In this document: positions 35,239 to 46,784 of the stretch, one piece after another
Numbering within the stretch: the first letter of the stretch is position 1
Layout of the letters: each line of letters starts with the position of its first letter
Assembly: GCA_037974665.1 (NCBI GenBank)
Contig: CM075773.1
Location: 18,280,146-18,344,145 of the forward strand
DNA: 64,000 bases
Source of the DNA: Ehretia macrophylla
Taxonomy: Eukaryota; Streptophyta; Magnoliopsida; Boraginales; Ehretiaceae
Direction of reading: 5' to 3'
The notes under the pieces: generated by a model
Seen by the model: the letters and a program-made list of their open reading frames with translations, nothing else
Told to the model about the DNA's origin: nothing
The model's database searches: none
Program-made: the position numbers and the translations under genes

Positions 35239-35796
35239 GTCAAGTTGAGGGCACAATTCCTTTATGTGTTAACGGTTCACAGTCCCAGCCTAGAGATATG
35301 GCCCATTCAAAAGGCCAAATGGGCTTAACGACAACCCATCCGCTTCAACAACGCAGCATCCTCGCAGGACGTGATATCGACGCATTGTAGGGTCCTCTAA
35401 TGTGCCGCGAGTAAGGTTGTTGTCCTTTTAACAACTCACGACGTACGATCCGGGACGAAAAAATAGAGCAAAAGAAGCAAAGTGGCCCAAAACTGATGAA
35501 AACGTTCTATTTTGAGCTCCGAAAAGGGCACGGCGAGCTAGCTACCTGCACTCGTCGTAGAGCTCTCGGAGAGCTTTCCAACGGTATGCTGTGCGCCGCG
35601 TAACTCCTTACGGATCAAAAGTTATGGGCACCGGAGCGACGGAGACCTGGTCACAAGCCCTACGCCCTCGGTTTGCGGGCCCAGCCTCCACGTGAAGAGA
35701 AGTTGTCTTGTCCAAGGTGCCGTGGGATTCGATAATAGAAATGTGGTGGGTAAAGTATCTTGGCAACCCTAACCGGAGCAAAAAAAATTGAAAAGG

Positions 35797-35915
35797 GGGG
35801 TGCAACACGAGGACTTCCCCGGGGGTCACCCATCCTAGTACTACTCTCGCCCAAGCACGCTTAACTTCGGAGTTCTGATGGGATCCGGGGCATTAGTGCT
35901 GGTATGATCGCACCC
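35797..35915 (-). rRNA. 5S: 5S rRNA, 2 substitutions
   Basis: Changes are nt 96 U>G (box C) and 27 A>C. The spacer is marked by GTTCTATTTT, CTGCACTCG and CTTGTCCAAGG, all present again left of 39196. It is position 1 of the five-unit repeat. Flank S; spacer B. Confidence 0.96.
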
Positions 35916-36473
35916 GTCATGTTGAGGGCACAATTCCTTTATGTGTTAACGGTTCACAGTCCCAGCCTAGAGATATGGCCCATTCAAAAGGCCCAATGGG
36001 CTTAACGACAACCCATCCGCTTCAACAACGCAGCATCCTCGCAAGACGTGATATCGACGCATTGTAGGGTCCTCTAATGTGCCGCGAGTAAGGTTGTCGT
36101 CCTTTTAACAGCTCACGACGTACGATCCGGGACGAAAAAACAGAGCAAAAGAAGAAAAATGGCCCGAAACTGATGAAAACGTTCGATTTTGAGCTCCGAA
36201 AAGGGCACGGCGAGCTAGCTACCTGCCCCCGTCGTAGAGCTCTCGGAGAGCTTTCCAATGGTATGCTGTGCGCCGCGTAACTCCTTACGCATCAAAAGTT
36301 ATGGGCACCGGAGCGACGGAGACCTGGTCACAAGCCCTACGCCCTCGGTTTACTGGCCCAACCTCCAAGTGAAGAGAAGTTGTCTTGGCCAAGGTGCCAT
36401 GGGATTCGATAATAGAAATGTGGTGGGTAAAGTATCTTGGCAACCCTAACCGGAGCAAAAAAAATTGAAAAGG

Positions 36474-36594
36474 GGTGTGCAACACGAGGACTTCCCCCAG
36501 GGGGTCACCCATCCTAGTACTACCCTCGCCCAAGCACGCTTAACTTCGGAGTTCTGATGGGATCTGGTGCATTAGTGCTGGTATGATCGCACCC
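36474..36594 (-). rRNA. 5S: 5S rRNA with 2-nt insertion beside box C
   Basis: Two extra G lie at nt 97-99, with nt 117 C>A, 71 A>G and 30 G>A. The gene is 121 nt long. The -5 A>T variant is present upstream. It is position 2 of the five-unit repeat, with CTTACGCATC downstream as at 39872. Flank S; spacer B. Confidence 0.92.
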
Positions 36595-37152
36595 GTCAAG
36601 TTGAGGGCACAATTCCTTTATGTGTTAACGGTTCACAGTCCCAGCCTAGAGATATGGCCCATTGAAAAGGCCCAATGGGCTTAACGACAACCCATCCGCT
36701 TCAACAACGCAGCATCCTCGCAAGACGTGATATCGACGCATTGTAGGGTCCTCTAATGTGCCGCGAGTAAGGTTGTCGTCCTTTTAACAGCTCACGACGT
36801 ACGATCCGGGATGGAAAAATAGAGCAAAAGAAGAAAAGTGGCGCCAAACTGATGAAAACGTTCGATTTTGAGCTCCGAAAAGGGCACGACGAGCTAGCTA
36901 CCTGCCCCTGTCGTAGAGCTCTCGGAGAGCTTTCCAACGGTATGCTGTGTGCTGCGTAACTCCTTACGGATCAAAAGTTGTGGGCACCGGAGCGACGGCG
37001 AGCTGGTCACAAGCCCTACGTCCTCAGTTTACGGGCCCAGCCCCCACGTGAAGAGAAGTTGTCTTGCCCAAGGTGCCGTGGGATTCGATAATAGAAATGT
37101 GGTGGGTAAAGTATCTTGGCAACGCTAACCGGAGCAAAAAAAATTAAAAAGA

Positions 37153-37271
37153 TGGGTGCAACACGAGGACTTCCCAGGGGGTCACCCATCCTAGTACTAC
37201 TGTCGCCCAAGCACGTTTAACTTCGGAGTTCTGATGGGATCTGGTGCATTAGTGCTGGTATGATCGCACCC
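37153..37271 (-). rRNA. 5S: 5S rRNA, 4 substitutions
   Basis: Changes are nt 119 C>A, 70 G>C, 56 G>A and 30 G>A. It is position 3 of the five-unit repeat: GATGGAAAAATAG, CACGACGAG and TTTACGGG are shared with the unit at 40549. Flank S; spacer B. Confidence 0.94.
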
Positions 37272-37829
37272 GTCATGTTGAGGGCACAATTCCTTTATGT
37301 GTTAACGGTTCACAGTCCCAGCCTAGAGATATGGCCCATTCAAAAGGCCCAATGGGCTTAACGACAACCCATCCGCTTCAACAACGCAGCATCCTCGCAA
37401 GACGTGATATCGACGCATTGTAGGGTCCTCTAATGTGCCGCGAGTAAGGTTGTCGTCCTTTTAACAGCTCACGACGTACGATCCGGGACGGAAAAACAGA
37501 GCAAAAGAAGAAAAGTGGCCCGAAACTGATGAAAACGTTCGATTTTGAGCTCCGATAAGGGCACGGTGAGCTAGCTAGCTGCCCCCGTCGTAGAGCTATC
37601 GGAGAGCTTTCCAACGGTATGCTGTGCGCCGCGTAACTCCTTACGGATCAAAAGTTATGGGCACCGGAGCGACGGAGACCTGGTCACAAGCCCTACGCCC
37701 TCGGTTTGCGGGCCCAGCCTCCACGTGAAGAGAAGTTGTCTTGTCCAAGGTGCCGTGGGATTCGATAATAGAAATGTGGTGGGTAAAGTATCTTGGCAAC
37801 CCTAACCGGAGCAAAAATAATTGAAAAGG

Positions 37830-37947
37830 GGGGTGCAACACGAGGACTTCCAGGGGGTCACCCATCCTAGTACTACTCTCGCCCAAGCACGCTTAACTTT
37901 GGAGTTCTGATGGGATCCGGTGCATTAGTGCTGGTATGATCGCACCC
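37830..37947 (-). rRNA. 5S: 5S rRNA with 1-nt deletion at the box C edge
   Basis: One G of nt 97-99 is missing, and nt 48 is G>A. The downstream T run is interrupted. It is position 4 of the five-unit repeat, with CTCCGATAAGGG shared with the units at 41226 and 41903. Flank S; spacer B. Confidence 0.92.
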
Positions 37948-38517
37948 GTCATGTTGAGGGCACAATTCCTTTATGTGTTAACGGTTCACAGTCCCAGCCT
38001 AGAGATATGGCCCATTCAAAAGGCCCAATGGGCTTAACGACAACCCATCCGCTTCAACAACGCAGCATCCTCGCAAGACATGATATCGACGCATTGTAGG
38101 GTCCTCTAATGTGCCGCGAGTAAGGTTGTCGTCCTTTTAACAGCTCACGACGTACGATCCGGGACGGAAAAACAGAGCAAAAGAAGAAAAATGGCCCGAA
38201 ACTGATGAAAACGTTCGATTTTGAGCTCCGAAAAGGGCACGGCGAGCTAGCTACCTGCCCCCGTCGTAGAGCTCTCGGAGAGCTTTCCAACGGTATGCTG
38301 TGCGCCGCGTAACTCCTTACGCATCAAAAGTTATGGGCACCGGATCGACGGAGACCTGGTCACAAGCCCTACGCCCTCGGTTTGCGGGCCCAGCCTCCAC
38401 GTGAAGAGAAGTTGTCTTGCCCAAGGTGCCATGGGATTCGATAATAGAAATACGGTGGGTAAAGTATCTTGGCAACCCTAAATGGAGCAAAAAAAATTGA
38501 AAAAAGGGGCGCAAAAG

Positions 38518-38636
38518 GGGGTGCAACACGAGGACTTCCCAGGGGGTCACCCATCCTAGTACCACTCTCGCCCAAGCACGCTTAACTTCGGAGTTCTGAT
38601 GGGATCCGGTGCATTAGTGCTGGTATGATCGCACCC
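38518..38636 (-). rRNA. 5S: 5S rRNA, 1 substitution, L unit
   Basis: The only change is nt 74 A>G, shared with 33088. It is position 5 of the five-unit repeat, with CTTACGCATC and a variant L flank (AAAAAAGGGG). Flank L; spacer B. Confidence 0.96.
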
Positions 38637-39195
38637 GTCATGTTGAGGGCACAATTCCTTTATGTGTTAACGTTTCACAGTCCCAGCCTAGAGATATGGC
38701 CCATTCAAAAGGCCCAATGGGCTTAACGACAACCCATCCGCTTCAACAACGCAGCATCCTCGCAAGACGTGATATCGACGCATTGTAGGGTCCTCTAATG
38801 TGCCGCGAGTAAGGTTGTTGTCCTTTTAACAGCTCACGACGTACGATCCGGGACGGAAAAATAGAGCAAAAGAAGAAAAGTGGCCCGAAACTGATGAAAA
38901 CGTTCTATTTTGAGCTCCGAAAAGGGCACGGCGAGCTAGCTACCTGCACTCGTCGTAGAGCTCTCGGAGAGCTTTCCAACGGTATGCTGTGCGCCGCGTA
39001 ACTCCTTACGGATCAAAAGTTATGGGCACCGGAGCGACGGAGACCTGGTCACAAGCCCTACGCCCTCGGTTTGCGGGCCCAGCCTCCACGTGAAGAGAAG
39101 TTGTCTTGTCCAAGGTGCCGTGGGATTCGATAATAGAAATGTGGTGGGTAAAGTATCTTGGCAACCCTAACCGGAGCAAAAAAAATTGAAAAGGG

Positions 39196-39313
39196 GGGGT
39201 GCAACACGAGGACTTCCAAGGGGTCACCCATCCTAGTACTACTCTCGCCCAAGCACGCTTAACTTCGGCGTTCTGATGGGATCCGGTGCATTAGTGCTGG
39301 TATGATCGCACCC
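39196..39313 (-). rRNA. 5S: 5S rRNA with 1-nt deletion in box C
   Basis: Box C is one nt short and changed near nt 97, and nt 45 is U>G. The upstream AT element is also altered (TTAAG in place of ATAAAG). It is position 1 in the second five-unit repeat. Flank S; spacer B. Confidence 0.91.
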
Positions 39314-39871
39314 GTCATGTTGAGGGCACAATTCCTTAATGTGTTAACGGTTCACAGTCCCAGCCTAGAGATATGGCCCATTCAAAAGGCCCAATGGGCT
39401 TAACGACAACCCATCCGCTTCAACAACGCAGCATCCTCGCAAGACGTGATATCGACGCATTGTAGGGTCCTCTAATGTGCCGCGAGTAAGGTTGTCGTCC
39501 TTTTAATAGCTCACGACGTACGATCCGGGATGGAAAAACAGAGCAAAAGAAGAAAAGTGGCCCGAAACTGATGAAAACGTTCGATTTTGAGCTCCGAAAA
39601 GGGCACGGCAAGCTAGCTACCTGCCCCCGTCGTAGAGCTCTCGGAGAGCTTTCCAACGGTATGCTGTGCGCCGCGTAACTCCTTACGCATTAAAAGTTAT
39701 GGGCACCGGAGCGACGGAGACCTGGTCACAAGCCCTACGCCCTTGGTTTGCGGGCCCAGCCTCCACGTGAAGAGAAGTTGTCTTGCCCAAGGTGCCGTGG
39801 GATTCGATAATAGAAATGTGGTGGGTAAAGTATCTTGGCAACCCTAACTGGAGCAAAAAAAATTGAAAAGG

Positions 39872-39990
39872 GGGGTGCAACACGAGGACTTCCCAGGGGG
39901 TCACCCATCCTAGTACTACTCTCGCCCAAGCACGCTTAACTTCGGCGTTCTGATGGGATCCGGTGCATTAGTGCTGGTATGATCGCAACC
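39872..39990 (-). rRNA. 5S: 5S rRNA, 2 substitutions
   Basis: Changes are nt 45 U>G and 3 G>U. It is position 2 of the second five-unit repeat. Flank S; spacer B. Confidence 0.96.
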
Positions 39991-40548
39991 GTCATGTTGA
40001 GGGCACAATTCCTTTATGTGTTAACGGTTCACAGTCCCAGCCTAGAGATATGGCCCATTCAAAAGGCCCAATGGGCTTAACGACAACCCATCCGCTTCAA
40101 CAACGCAGCATCCTCGCAAGACGTGATATCGACGCATTGTAGGGTCCTCTAATGTGCCGCGAGTAAGGTTGTCGTCCTTTTAACAGCTCACGACGTACGA
40201 TCCGGGATGGAAAAATAGAGCAAAAGAAGAAAAGTTGCCCGAAACTGATGAAAACGTTCTATTTTGAGCTCCGAAAAGGGCACGACGAGCTAGCTACCTG
40301 CCCCCGTCGTAGAGCTCTCGGAGAGCTTTCCAACGGTATGCTGTGCGCCGCGTAACTCCTTACGGATCAAAAGTTATGGGCACCGGAGCAACGGAGACCT
40401 CGTCACAAGCACTACGCCCTCGGTTTACGGGCCCAGCCTCCACGTGAAGAGAAGTTGTCTTGCCCAAGGTGCCGTGGGATTCGATAATAGAAATGTGGTG
40501 GGTAAAGTATCTTGGCAACCCTAACCGGAGCAAAAAAAATTGAAAAGG

Positions 40549-40667
40549 GGGGTGCAACACGAGGACTTCCCAGGGGGTCACCCATCCTAGTACTACTCTC
40601 GCCCAAGCACGCTTAACTTCGGAGTTCTGATGGGATCTGGTGCATTAGTGCTGGTATGATCGCACCC
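40549..40667 (-). rRNA. 5S: 5S rRNA, 1 substitution, -5 promoter variant
   Basis: The only change is nt 30 G>A, with -5 A>T upstream. It is position 3 of the second five-unit repeat. Flank S; spacer B. Confidence 0.97.
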
Positions 40668-41225
40668 GTCAAGTTGAGGGCACAATTCCTTTATGTGTTA
40701 ACGGTTCACAGTCCGAGCGTCGAGATATGTCCCTTTCAAAAGGCCCAATGGGCTTAACTACAACCCATCCGCTTTAACAACGCAGCATCCTCGCAAGACT
40801 TGATATCGACGCATTGTAGGGTCCTCTACTGTGCCGCGAGTAGGGTTGTCGTCCTTTTAACAGCTCACATCGTACGATCCGGGACAGAAAAACAGAGCAA
40901 AAGAAGAAAAGTGACCCGAAACTGATGAAAACGTTCGATTTTGAGCTCCGATAAGGGCACGGCGAGCTAGCTAGCTGCCCCCATCGTAGAGCTCTCAGAG
41001 AGCTTTCCAACGGTATGCTGTGCGCCGCGTAACTTCTTACGGATCAAAAGTTATGGGCACCGGAGCGACGGAGACCTGGTCACAAGCCCTACGCCCTCGG
41101 TTTGCGGGCCCAGCCTCCACGTGAAGAGAAGTTGTCTTGTCCAAGGTGCCGTGGGATTCGATAATAGAAATGTGGTGGGTAAAGTATCTTGGCAACCCTA
41201 ACCGGAGCAAAAAAAAATGAAAAGG

Positions 41226-41344
41226 GGGGTGCAACACGAGGACTTCCCAGGGGGTCACCCATCCTAGTATTACTCTCGCCCAAGCACGCTTAACTTCGGA
41301 GTTCTGATAGGATCCGGTGCATTAGTGCTGGTATAATCGCACCC
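41226..41344 (-). rRNA. 5S: 5S rRNA, 3 substitutions
   Basis: Changes are nt 75 G>A, 36 C>U and 10 C>U. The upstream AT element is altered to AAAAAG. It is position 4 of the second five-unit repeat. Flank S; spacer mixed. Confidence 0.94.
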
Positions 41345-41902
41345 GTTATGTTGAGGGCACAATTACTTTTTGTGTTAACGGTTCACAGACCCAGCCTAGA
41401 GAGATGGCCCATTCAGAAGGCCCAATGGGCTTAACGACAACCCATCCGCTTCAACAACGCAGCATCCTCGCAAGACGTGATATCGACGCATTGTAGGGTC
41501 CTGTAATGTGCCGCGAGTAAGGTTGTCGTCCTTTTAACAGCTCACGACGTACGATCCGGGACAGAAAAACAGAGCAAAAGAAGAAAAGTGGCCCGAAACT
41601 GATGAAAACGTTCGATTTTGAGCTCCGATAAGGGCACGGCGAGCTAACTACCTTCCCCCGTCGTAGAGTTCTAGGTGAGCTTTCCAACGGTATGCTGTGC
41701 GCCGCGTAACTCCTTACGGATCAAAAGTTATGGGCACCGGAGCGACGGAGACCTGGTCACAAGCCCTACGCCCTCGGTTTGCGGGCCCAGCCTCCACGTG
41801 AAGAGAAGTTGTCTTGTCCAAGGTGCCGTGGGATTCGATAATAGAAATGTGGTGGGTAAAGTATCTTGGCAACCCTAACCGGAGCAAAAAAAATTGAAAA
41901 GG

Positions 41903-42021
41903 GGGGTGCAACACGAGGACTTCCCAGGGGGTCACCCATCCTAGTACTACTCTCGCCCAAGCACGCTTAACTTCGGAGTTCTGATGGGATCCGGTGCATT
42001 AGTGCTGGTATGATCGCACCC
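41903..42021 (-). rRNA. 5S: 5S rRNA, consensus copy
   Basis: No change from the consensus within the gene. The spacer shares CTCCGATAAGGG and CTTGTCCAAGG with its left neighbour, so this unit looks like an extra single-unit duplication of position 4. Flank S; spacer B. Confidence 0.97.
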
Positions 42022-42591
42022 GTCATGTTGAGGGCACAATTCCTTTATGTGTTAACGGTTCACAGTCCCAGCCTAGAGATATGGCCCATTCAAAAGGCCC
42101 AATGGGCTTAACGACAACCCATCCGCTTCAACAACGCAGTATCCTCGCAAGACGTGATATCGACGCATTGTAGGGTCCTCTAATGTGCCGCGAGTAAGGT
42201 TGTCATCCTTTTAACAGCTCACAACGTACGATCCGGGACGGAAAAACAGAGCAAAAGAAGAAAAATGGCCCGAAACTGATGAAAACGTTCGATTTTGAGC
42301 TCCGAAAAGGGCACGTCGAGCTAGCTACCTGCCCTTGTCTTAGAGCTCTCGGAGAACTTTCCAACGGTATGATGTACGCCGCGTAACTCCTTACGCATCA
42401 AAAGTTATGGGCACCGGAGCGACGGAGACCTGGTCACAAGCCCTACGCACTCGGTTTGCGGGCCCAGCCTCCACGTGAAGAGAAGTTGTCTTGCCCAAGG
42501 TGCCGTGGGATTCGATAATAGAATTACGGTGGGTAAAGTATCTTGGCAACCCTAACCGGAGCAAAAAAAATTGAAAAAAGGGGTAGAAAAG

Positions 42592-42710
42592 GGGGTGCAA
42601 CACGAGGACTTCCCAGGGGGTCACCCATCCTAGTACTACTCTCGCCCAAGCACGCTTAACTTCGGAGTTCTAATGAGATCCGGTGCATTAGTGCTGGTAT
42701 GATCGCACCC
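42592..42710 (-). rRNA. 5S: 5S rRNA, 2 substitutions, L unit
   Basis: Changes are nt 39 C>U and 35 C>U. It is position 5 of the second five-unit repeat, with CTTACGCATC and the AAAAAAGGGG flank. Flank L; spacer B. Confidence 0.95.
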
Positions 42711-43268
42711 GTCATGTTGAGGGCACCATTCCTTTATGTGTTAACGGTTCACAGTCCCAGCCTAGAGATATGGCCCATTCAAAAGGCCCAATGGGCTTAA
42801 CGACAACCCATCCGCTTCAACAACGCAGCATCCTCGCAAGACGTGATATCGACGCAGTGTAGGGTCCTCTAATGTGCCGCGAGTAAGGTTGTCGTCCTTT
42901 TAACAGCTCACGACGTACGATCCGGGACGGAAAAACAGAGCAAAAGAAGAAAAGTGGCCCGAAACTGATGAAAACGTTCGATTTTGAGCTCCGAAAAGGG
43001 CACAACGAGCTAGCTAGCTGCACCCGTCGTAGAGCTCTCAGAGAGCTTTCCAACGGTATGCTGTGCGCCTCGTAACTCCTTACGGATCAAAAGTTATGGG
43101 CACCGGAGCGACGGAGACCTGGTCACAAGCCCTACGCCCACGGTTTGTGGGCCCAGCCTCCACGTGAAGAGAAGTTGTCTTGCCCAAGGTGCCGTGGGAT
43201 TCGATAATAGAAATGTGGTGGGTAAAGTATCTTGGCAACGCTAACCGGAGCAAAAAAAATTGAAAAGG

Positions 43269-43387
43269 GAGGTGCAACACGAGGACTTCCTAGGGGGTCA
43301 CCCATCCTAGTACTACTCTCGCCCAAGCACGCTTAACTTCGGAGTTCTGATGGGATCTGGTGCATTAGTGCTGGTATGATCGCACCC
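43269..43387 (-). rRNA. 5S: 5S rRNA, 3 substitutions, -5 promoter variant
   Basis: Changes are nt 118 C>U, 97 G>A and 30 G>A, with -5 A>T upstream. Flank S; spacer A, another isolated A spacer, 14 units from the one at 33765. Confidence 0.95.
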
Positions 43388-43945
43388 GTCAAGTTGAGGG
43401 CACAATTCCTTTATGTGTTAACGGTTCACTGTCCCAGCCTAGAGATATGGCCCATTCAAAAGGCCCAATGGGCTTAACGACAACCCATCCGCTTCAGCAA
43501 CGCAGCATCCTCGCCAGACGTGATATCGACGCATTGTAGGGTCCTCTAATGTGCCGCGAGTATGGTTGTCGTCCTTTTAACAGCTCATGATGTACGATCC
43601 GGGACGGAAAAACAGAGCAAAAGAAGAAAATTGGCCCGAAACTGATGAAAACGTTCGATTTTGAGCTCCGAAAAGGGCACGGCGAGCTAGTTAGCTTCCC
43701 TCATCGTAGAGCTCTCGGAGAGCTTTCCAACTGTATGCTGTGCGCCGCGTAACTCCTTACGGATCAAAAGTTATGGGCACCGGAGAGACAAAGACCTGGT
43801 CACAAGCCCTACGCCCTAGGTTTGCGGGCCCAGCCTCCACGTGAAGAGAAGTTGTCTTGCCCAAGGTGCCGTGGGATTCGATAATAGAAATGTGGTGGGT
43901 AAAGTATCTTGGCAACCCTAACCGGAGCAAAAAAAATTGAAAAAG

Positions 43946-44064
43946 GGGGTGCAACACGAGGACTTCTCAGGGGGTCACCCATCCTAGTACTACTCTCGCC
44001 CAAGCACGCTTAACTTCGGAGTTCTGATGGGATCCGGTGCATTAGTGCTCGTATGATCGCACCC
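43946..44064 (-). rRNA. 5S: 5S rRNA, 2 substitutions
   Basis: Changes are nt 98 G>A and 15 C>G. The downstream spacer matches the one left of 34442 at several diagnostic sites. Flank S; spacer B. Confidence 0.96.
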
Positions 44065-44622
44065 GTCATGTTGAGGGCATAATTCCTTTATGTGTTAACG
44101 GTTCACAGTCCCAGCCTAGAGATATGGCCCATTCAAAAGGCCTAATGGGCTTAACGACAACCCATCCGCTTCAACAAAGCAGCATCCTCGCAAGACGTGA
44201 TATCGACGCATTGTACGGTCCTCTAATGTGCCGCGAGTAAGGTTGTCGTCCTTTTAACAACTCACGACGTATGATCCGGGACGGAAAAACAGAGCAAAAA
44301 AAGTAAAGTGGCCCGAAACTGATGAAAACGTTCGATTTTGAGCTCCGAAAAGGGCACGGCGAGCTAGCTATCTGCCCCCGTCGTAGAGCTCTCGGAGAGC
44401 TTTCCAACGGTATGCTGTGCGCCGCGTAACTCCTTACGGATCAAAAGTTAATGGCATCGGAGCGACGGAGACCTTGTCACAAGCCCTACGCCCTCGGTTT
44501 ACGGGCCCAGCCTCCAGCTGAAGAGAAGGTGGCTTGCCCAAGGTGCCGTGGGATTCGATAATAGAAATGTGGTGGGTAAAGTATCTTGGCAACGCTAACC
44601 GGAGCAAAATAAATTGAAAAGG

Positions 44623-44741
44623 GGGGTGCAACACGAGGACTTCCCAGGGGGTCACCCATCCTAGTACTACTCTCGCCCAAGCACGCTTAACTTCGGAGTT
44701 CTGATGGGATCTGGTGCATTAGTGCTGGTATGATCGCACCC
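44623..44741 (-). rRNA. 5S: 5S rRNA, 1 substitution, -5 promoter variant
   Basis: The only change is nt 30 G>A, with -5 A>T upstream. The downstream long T run is interrupted by an A. Flank S; spacer B. Confidence 0.97.
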
Positions 44742-45299
44742 GTCAAGTTGAGGGCACTATTCCTTTATGTCTTAACGGTTCACAGTCCCAGCATAGAGAG
44801 ATGGCCCATTCAAAAGGCCCAATGGGCTTAACGACAACCCATCTGCTTCAACAACGCAGCATCATCGCAAGACGTTATATCGACGCATTGTAGGGTCCTC
44901 TAATGTGCCGCGAGTAAGGTTGTCGTCCTTTTAACAGCTCACGACGTACGGTCCGGGACAGAAAAACAGAGCAAAAGAAGAAAAGTGGCCCGAAACTGAT
45001 GAAAACGTTCGATTTTGAGCTCTGAAAAGGGCATGGCGAGCTAGCTAGATTCCCCTATCGTAGAGCTCTCGGAGAGCTTTCCAACGGTATGCTATGTGCC
45101 GCGTAACTCCTTACGGATCAAAAGTTATGGGCACCGGAGCGACGGAGACCTAGTCAGAAGCCCTACGCCCTCGGTTTGCGGGCCCAGCCTCCACGTGAAG
45201 AGAAGTTGTCTTGCCCAAGGTGCCGTGGGATTTGATAATAGAAATGTGGTGGGTAAAGTATCTTGGCAACCCTAACCGGAGCAAAAAAAATTGAAAAAG

Positions 45300-45418
45300 G
45301 GGGTGCAACACGAGGACTTCCCAGGGGGTCACCCATCCTAGTACTACTCTCGCCCAAGCACGCTTAACTTCGGAGTTCTGATGGGATCCGGTGCATTAGT
45401 GCTGGTATGATCGCACCC
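45300..45418 (-). rRNA. 5S: 5S rRNA, consensus gene with -5 promoter variant
   Basis: The gene is consensus, yet -5 A>T is present upstream. This is the only case in the window where the -5 variant lacks nt 30 G>A, so it is probably recombinant. Flank S; spacer B. Confidence 0.97.
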
Positions 45419-45976
45419 GTCAAGTTGAGGGCACAATTCCTTTATGTGTTAACGGTTCACAGTCCCAGCCTAGAGATATGGCCCATTCAAAAGGCCCAAT
45501 GGGCTTAACGACAACCCATCCGCTTCAACAACGCGGCATCCTCGCAAGACGTGATATCGACGCATTGTAGGGTCCCCTAATGTGCCGCGAGTAAGGTTGT
45601 CATCCTTTTAACAGCTCACGACGTACGATCCGGGACGGAAAAACAGAGCAAAAGAAGAAAAGTGGCCCGAAACTGATGAAAACGTTCGATTTTGAGCTCC
45701 GAAAAGGGCAGGGCGAGCTAGCTAGCTGCCCCTGTCGTAGAGCTCTGGGAGAGCTCTCCAAAGGTATGCTGTGTGCCGCGTAACTCCTTACGGATAAAAA
45801 GTTATGGGCACCGGAGCGACGGAGAACTTGTCACAAGCCCTACGCCCTCGGTTTGCGAGCCCATCCTCCACGTGAAGAGAAGTTGTCTTGCCCAAGGTGC
45901 CGTGGGATTCGATAATAGAAATGTGGTGGGTAAAGTATCTTGGCAACGCTAACCGGAGCAAAAAAAATTGAAAAGG

Positions 45977-46095
45977 GGGGTGCAACACGAGGACTTCCCA
46001 AGGGGTCACCCATCCTAGTACTACTCTCGCCCAAGCACGCTTAACTTCGGAGTTCTGATGGGATCTGGTGCATTAGTGCTGGTATGATCGCACCC
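45977..46095 (-). rRNA. 5S: 5S rRNA, 2 substitutions, -5 promoter variant
   Basis: Changes are nt 95 C>U and 30 G>A, with -5 A>T and one further change at -9 upstream. Flank S; spacer B. Confidence 0.96.
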
Positions 46096-46665
46096 GTCAA
46101 GTTTAGGGCACAATTCCTTTATGTGTTAACGGTTCACAGTCCCAGCCTAGAGATATGGCCCATTCAAAAGGCCCAATGGGCTTAACGACAACCCATCCGC
46201 TTCAACAACGTAGCATCCTCGCTAGACGTGATATCGACGCATTGTAGGGTCCTCTAATGTGCCGCGAGTAAGGTTGTCGTCCTTTTAACAGCTCACGACG
46301 TACGATCCGGGACGGAAAAACAGAGCAAAAGAAGAAAAGTGGCCCGAAACTGATGAAAACGTTCGATTTTGAGCTCCGAAAAGGGCACGGCTAGCTAGCT
46401 AGCTGCCCCCACCGTAGAGCTCTCGGAGGGCTTTCCAAAGGTATGCTGTGCGCCGCGTAACTCCTTACGGATAAAAAGTTATGGGCACCGGAGCGACGGA
46501 GAAATTCTCACAAGCCCTACGCCCTCGGTTTGCGGGCCCAGCCTCCACGTGAAGAGAAGTTGTCTTGCCCAAGGTGCCGTGGGATTCGATAATAGAAATG
46601 TGGTGGGTAAAGTATCATGGCAACGCTAACCGGAGCAAAAAAAATTGAAAAGGGGGGTGCAAAAG

Positions 46666-46784
46666 GGGGTGCAACACGAGGACTTCCCAGGGGGTCACCC
46701 ATCCTTGTACTACTCTCACCCAAGCATGCTTAACTTCGGAGTTCTGATGGGATCCGGTGCATTAGTGTTGGTATGATCGCACCC
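46666..46784 (-). rRNA. 5S: 5S rRNA, 4 substitutions, L unit
   Basis: Changes are nt 79 U>A, 67 C>U, 58 G>A and 17 G>A. Its downstream flank combines the 12-bp duplication with the AACGCTAAC variant usual for S units, so it looks like an S/L recombinant. Flank L; spacer B. Confidence 0.94.

Larger units (their letters stand above)
35239..38636 (-). repeat. Five-unit higher-order repeat, copy 1
   Basis: Units with genes at 35797, 36474, 37153, 37830 and 38518 carry an ordered set of private spacer markers. These are CTTGTCC with CTGCACTCG; CTTACGCATC; GATGGAAAAATAG with TTTACGGG; CTCCGATAAGG; and CTTACGCATC with an L flank. The same order returns in the following block, about 3.4 kb on. Confidence 0.8.
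38637..42710 (-). repeat. Five-unit higher-order repeat, copy 2 (with one extra unit)
   Basis: Genes at 39196, 39872, 40549, 41226 and 42592 repeat the marker order of the preceding block at offsets of 3396-3399 bp. An additional unit (gene 41903) looks like a copy of the fourth position and shifts the fifth by 677 bp. Confidence 0.8.
43388..44741 (-). repeat. Second copy of the distant two-unit block
   Basis: This block carries the same ordered markers as 33884-35238. Some private changes have been added since, such as CAGCTGAAG near 44516 and ACAAAGCAGC near 44173. Confidence 0.75.
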
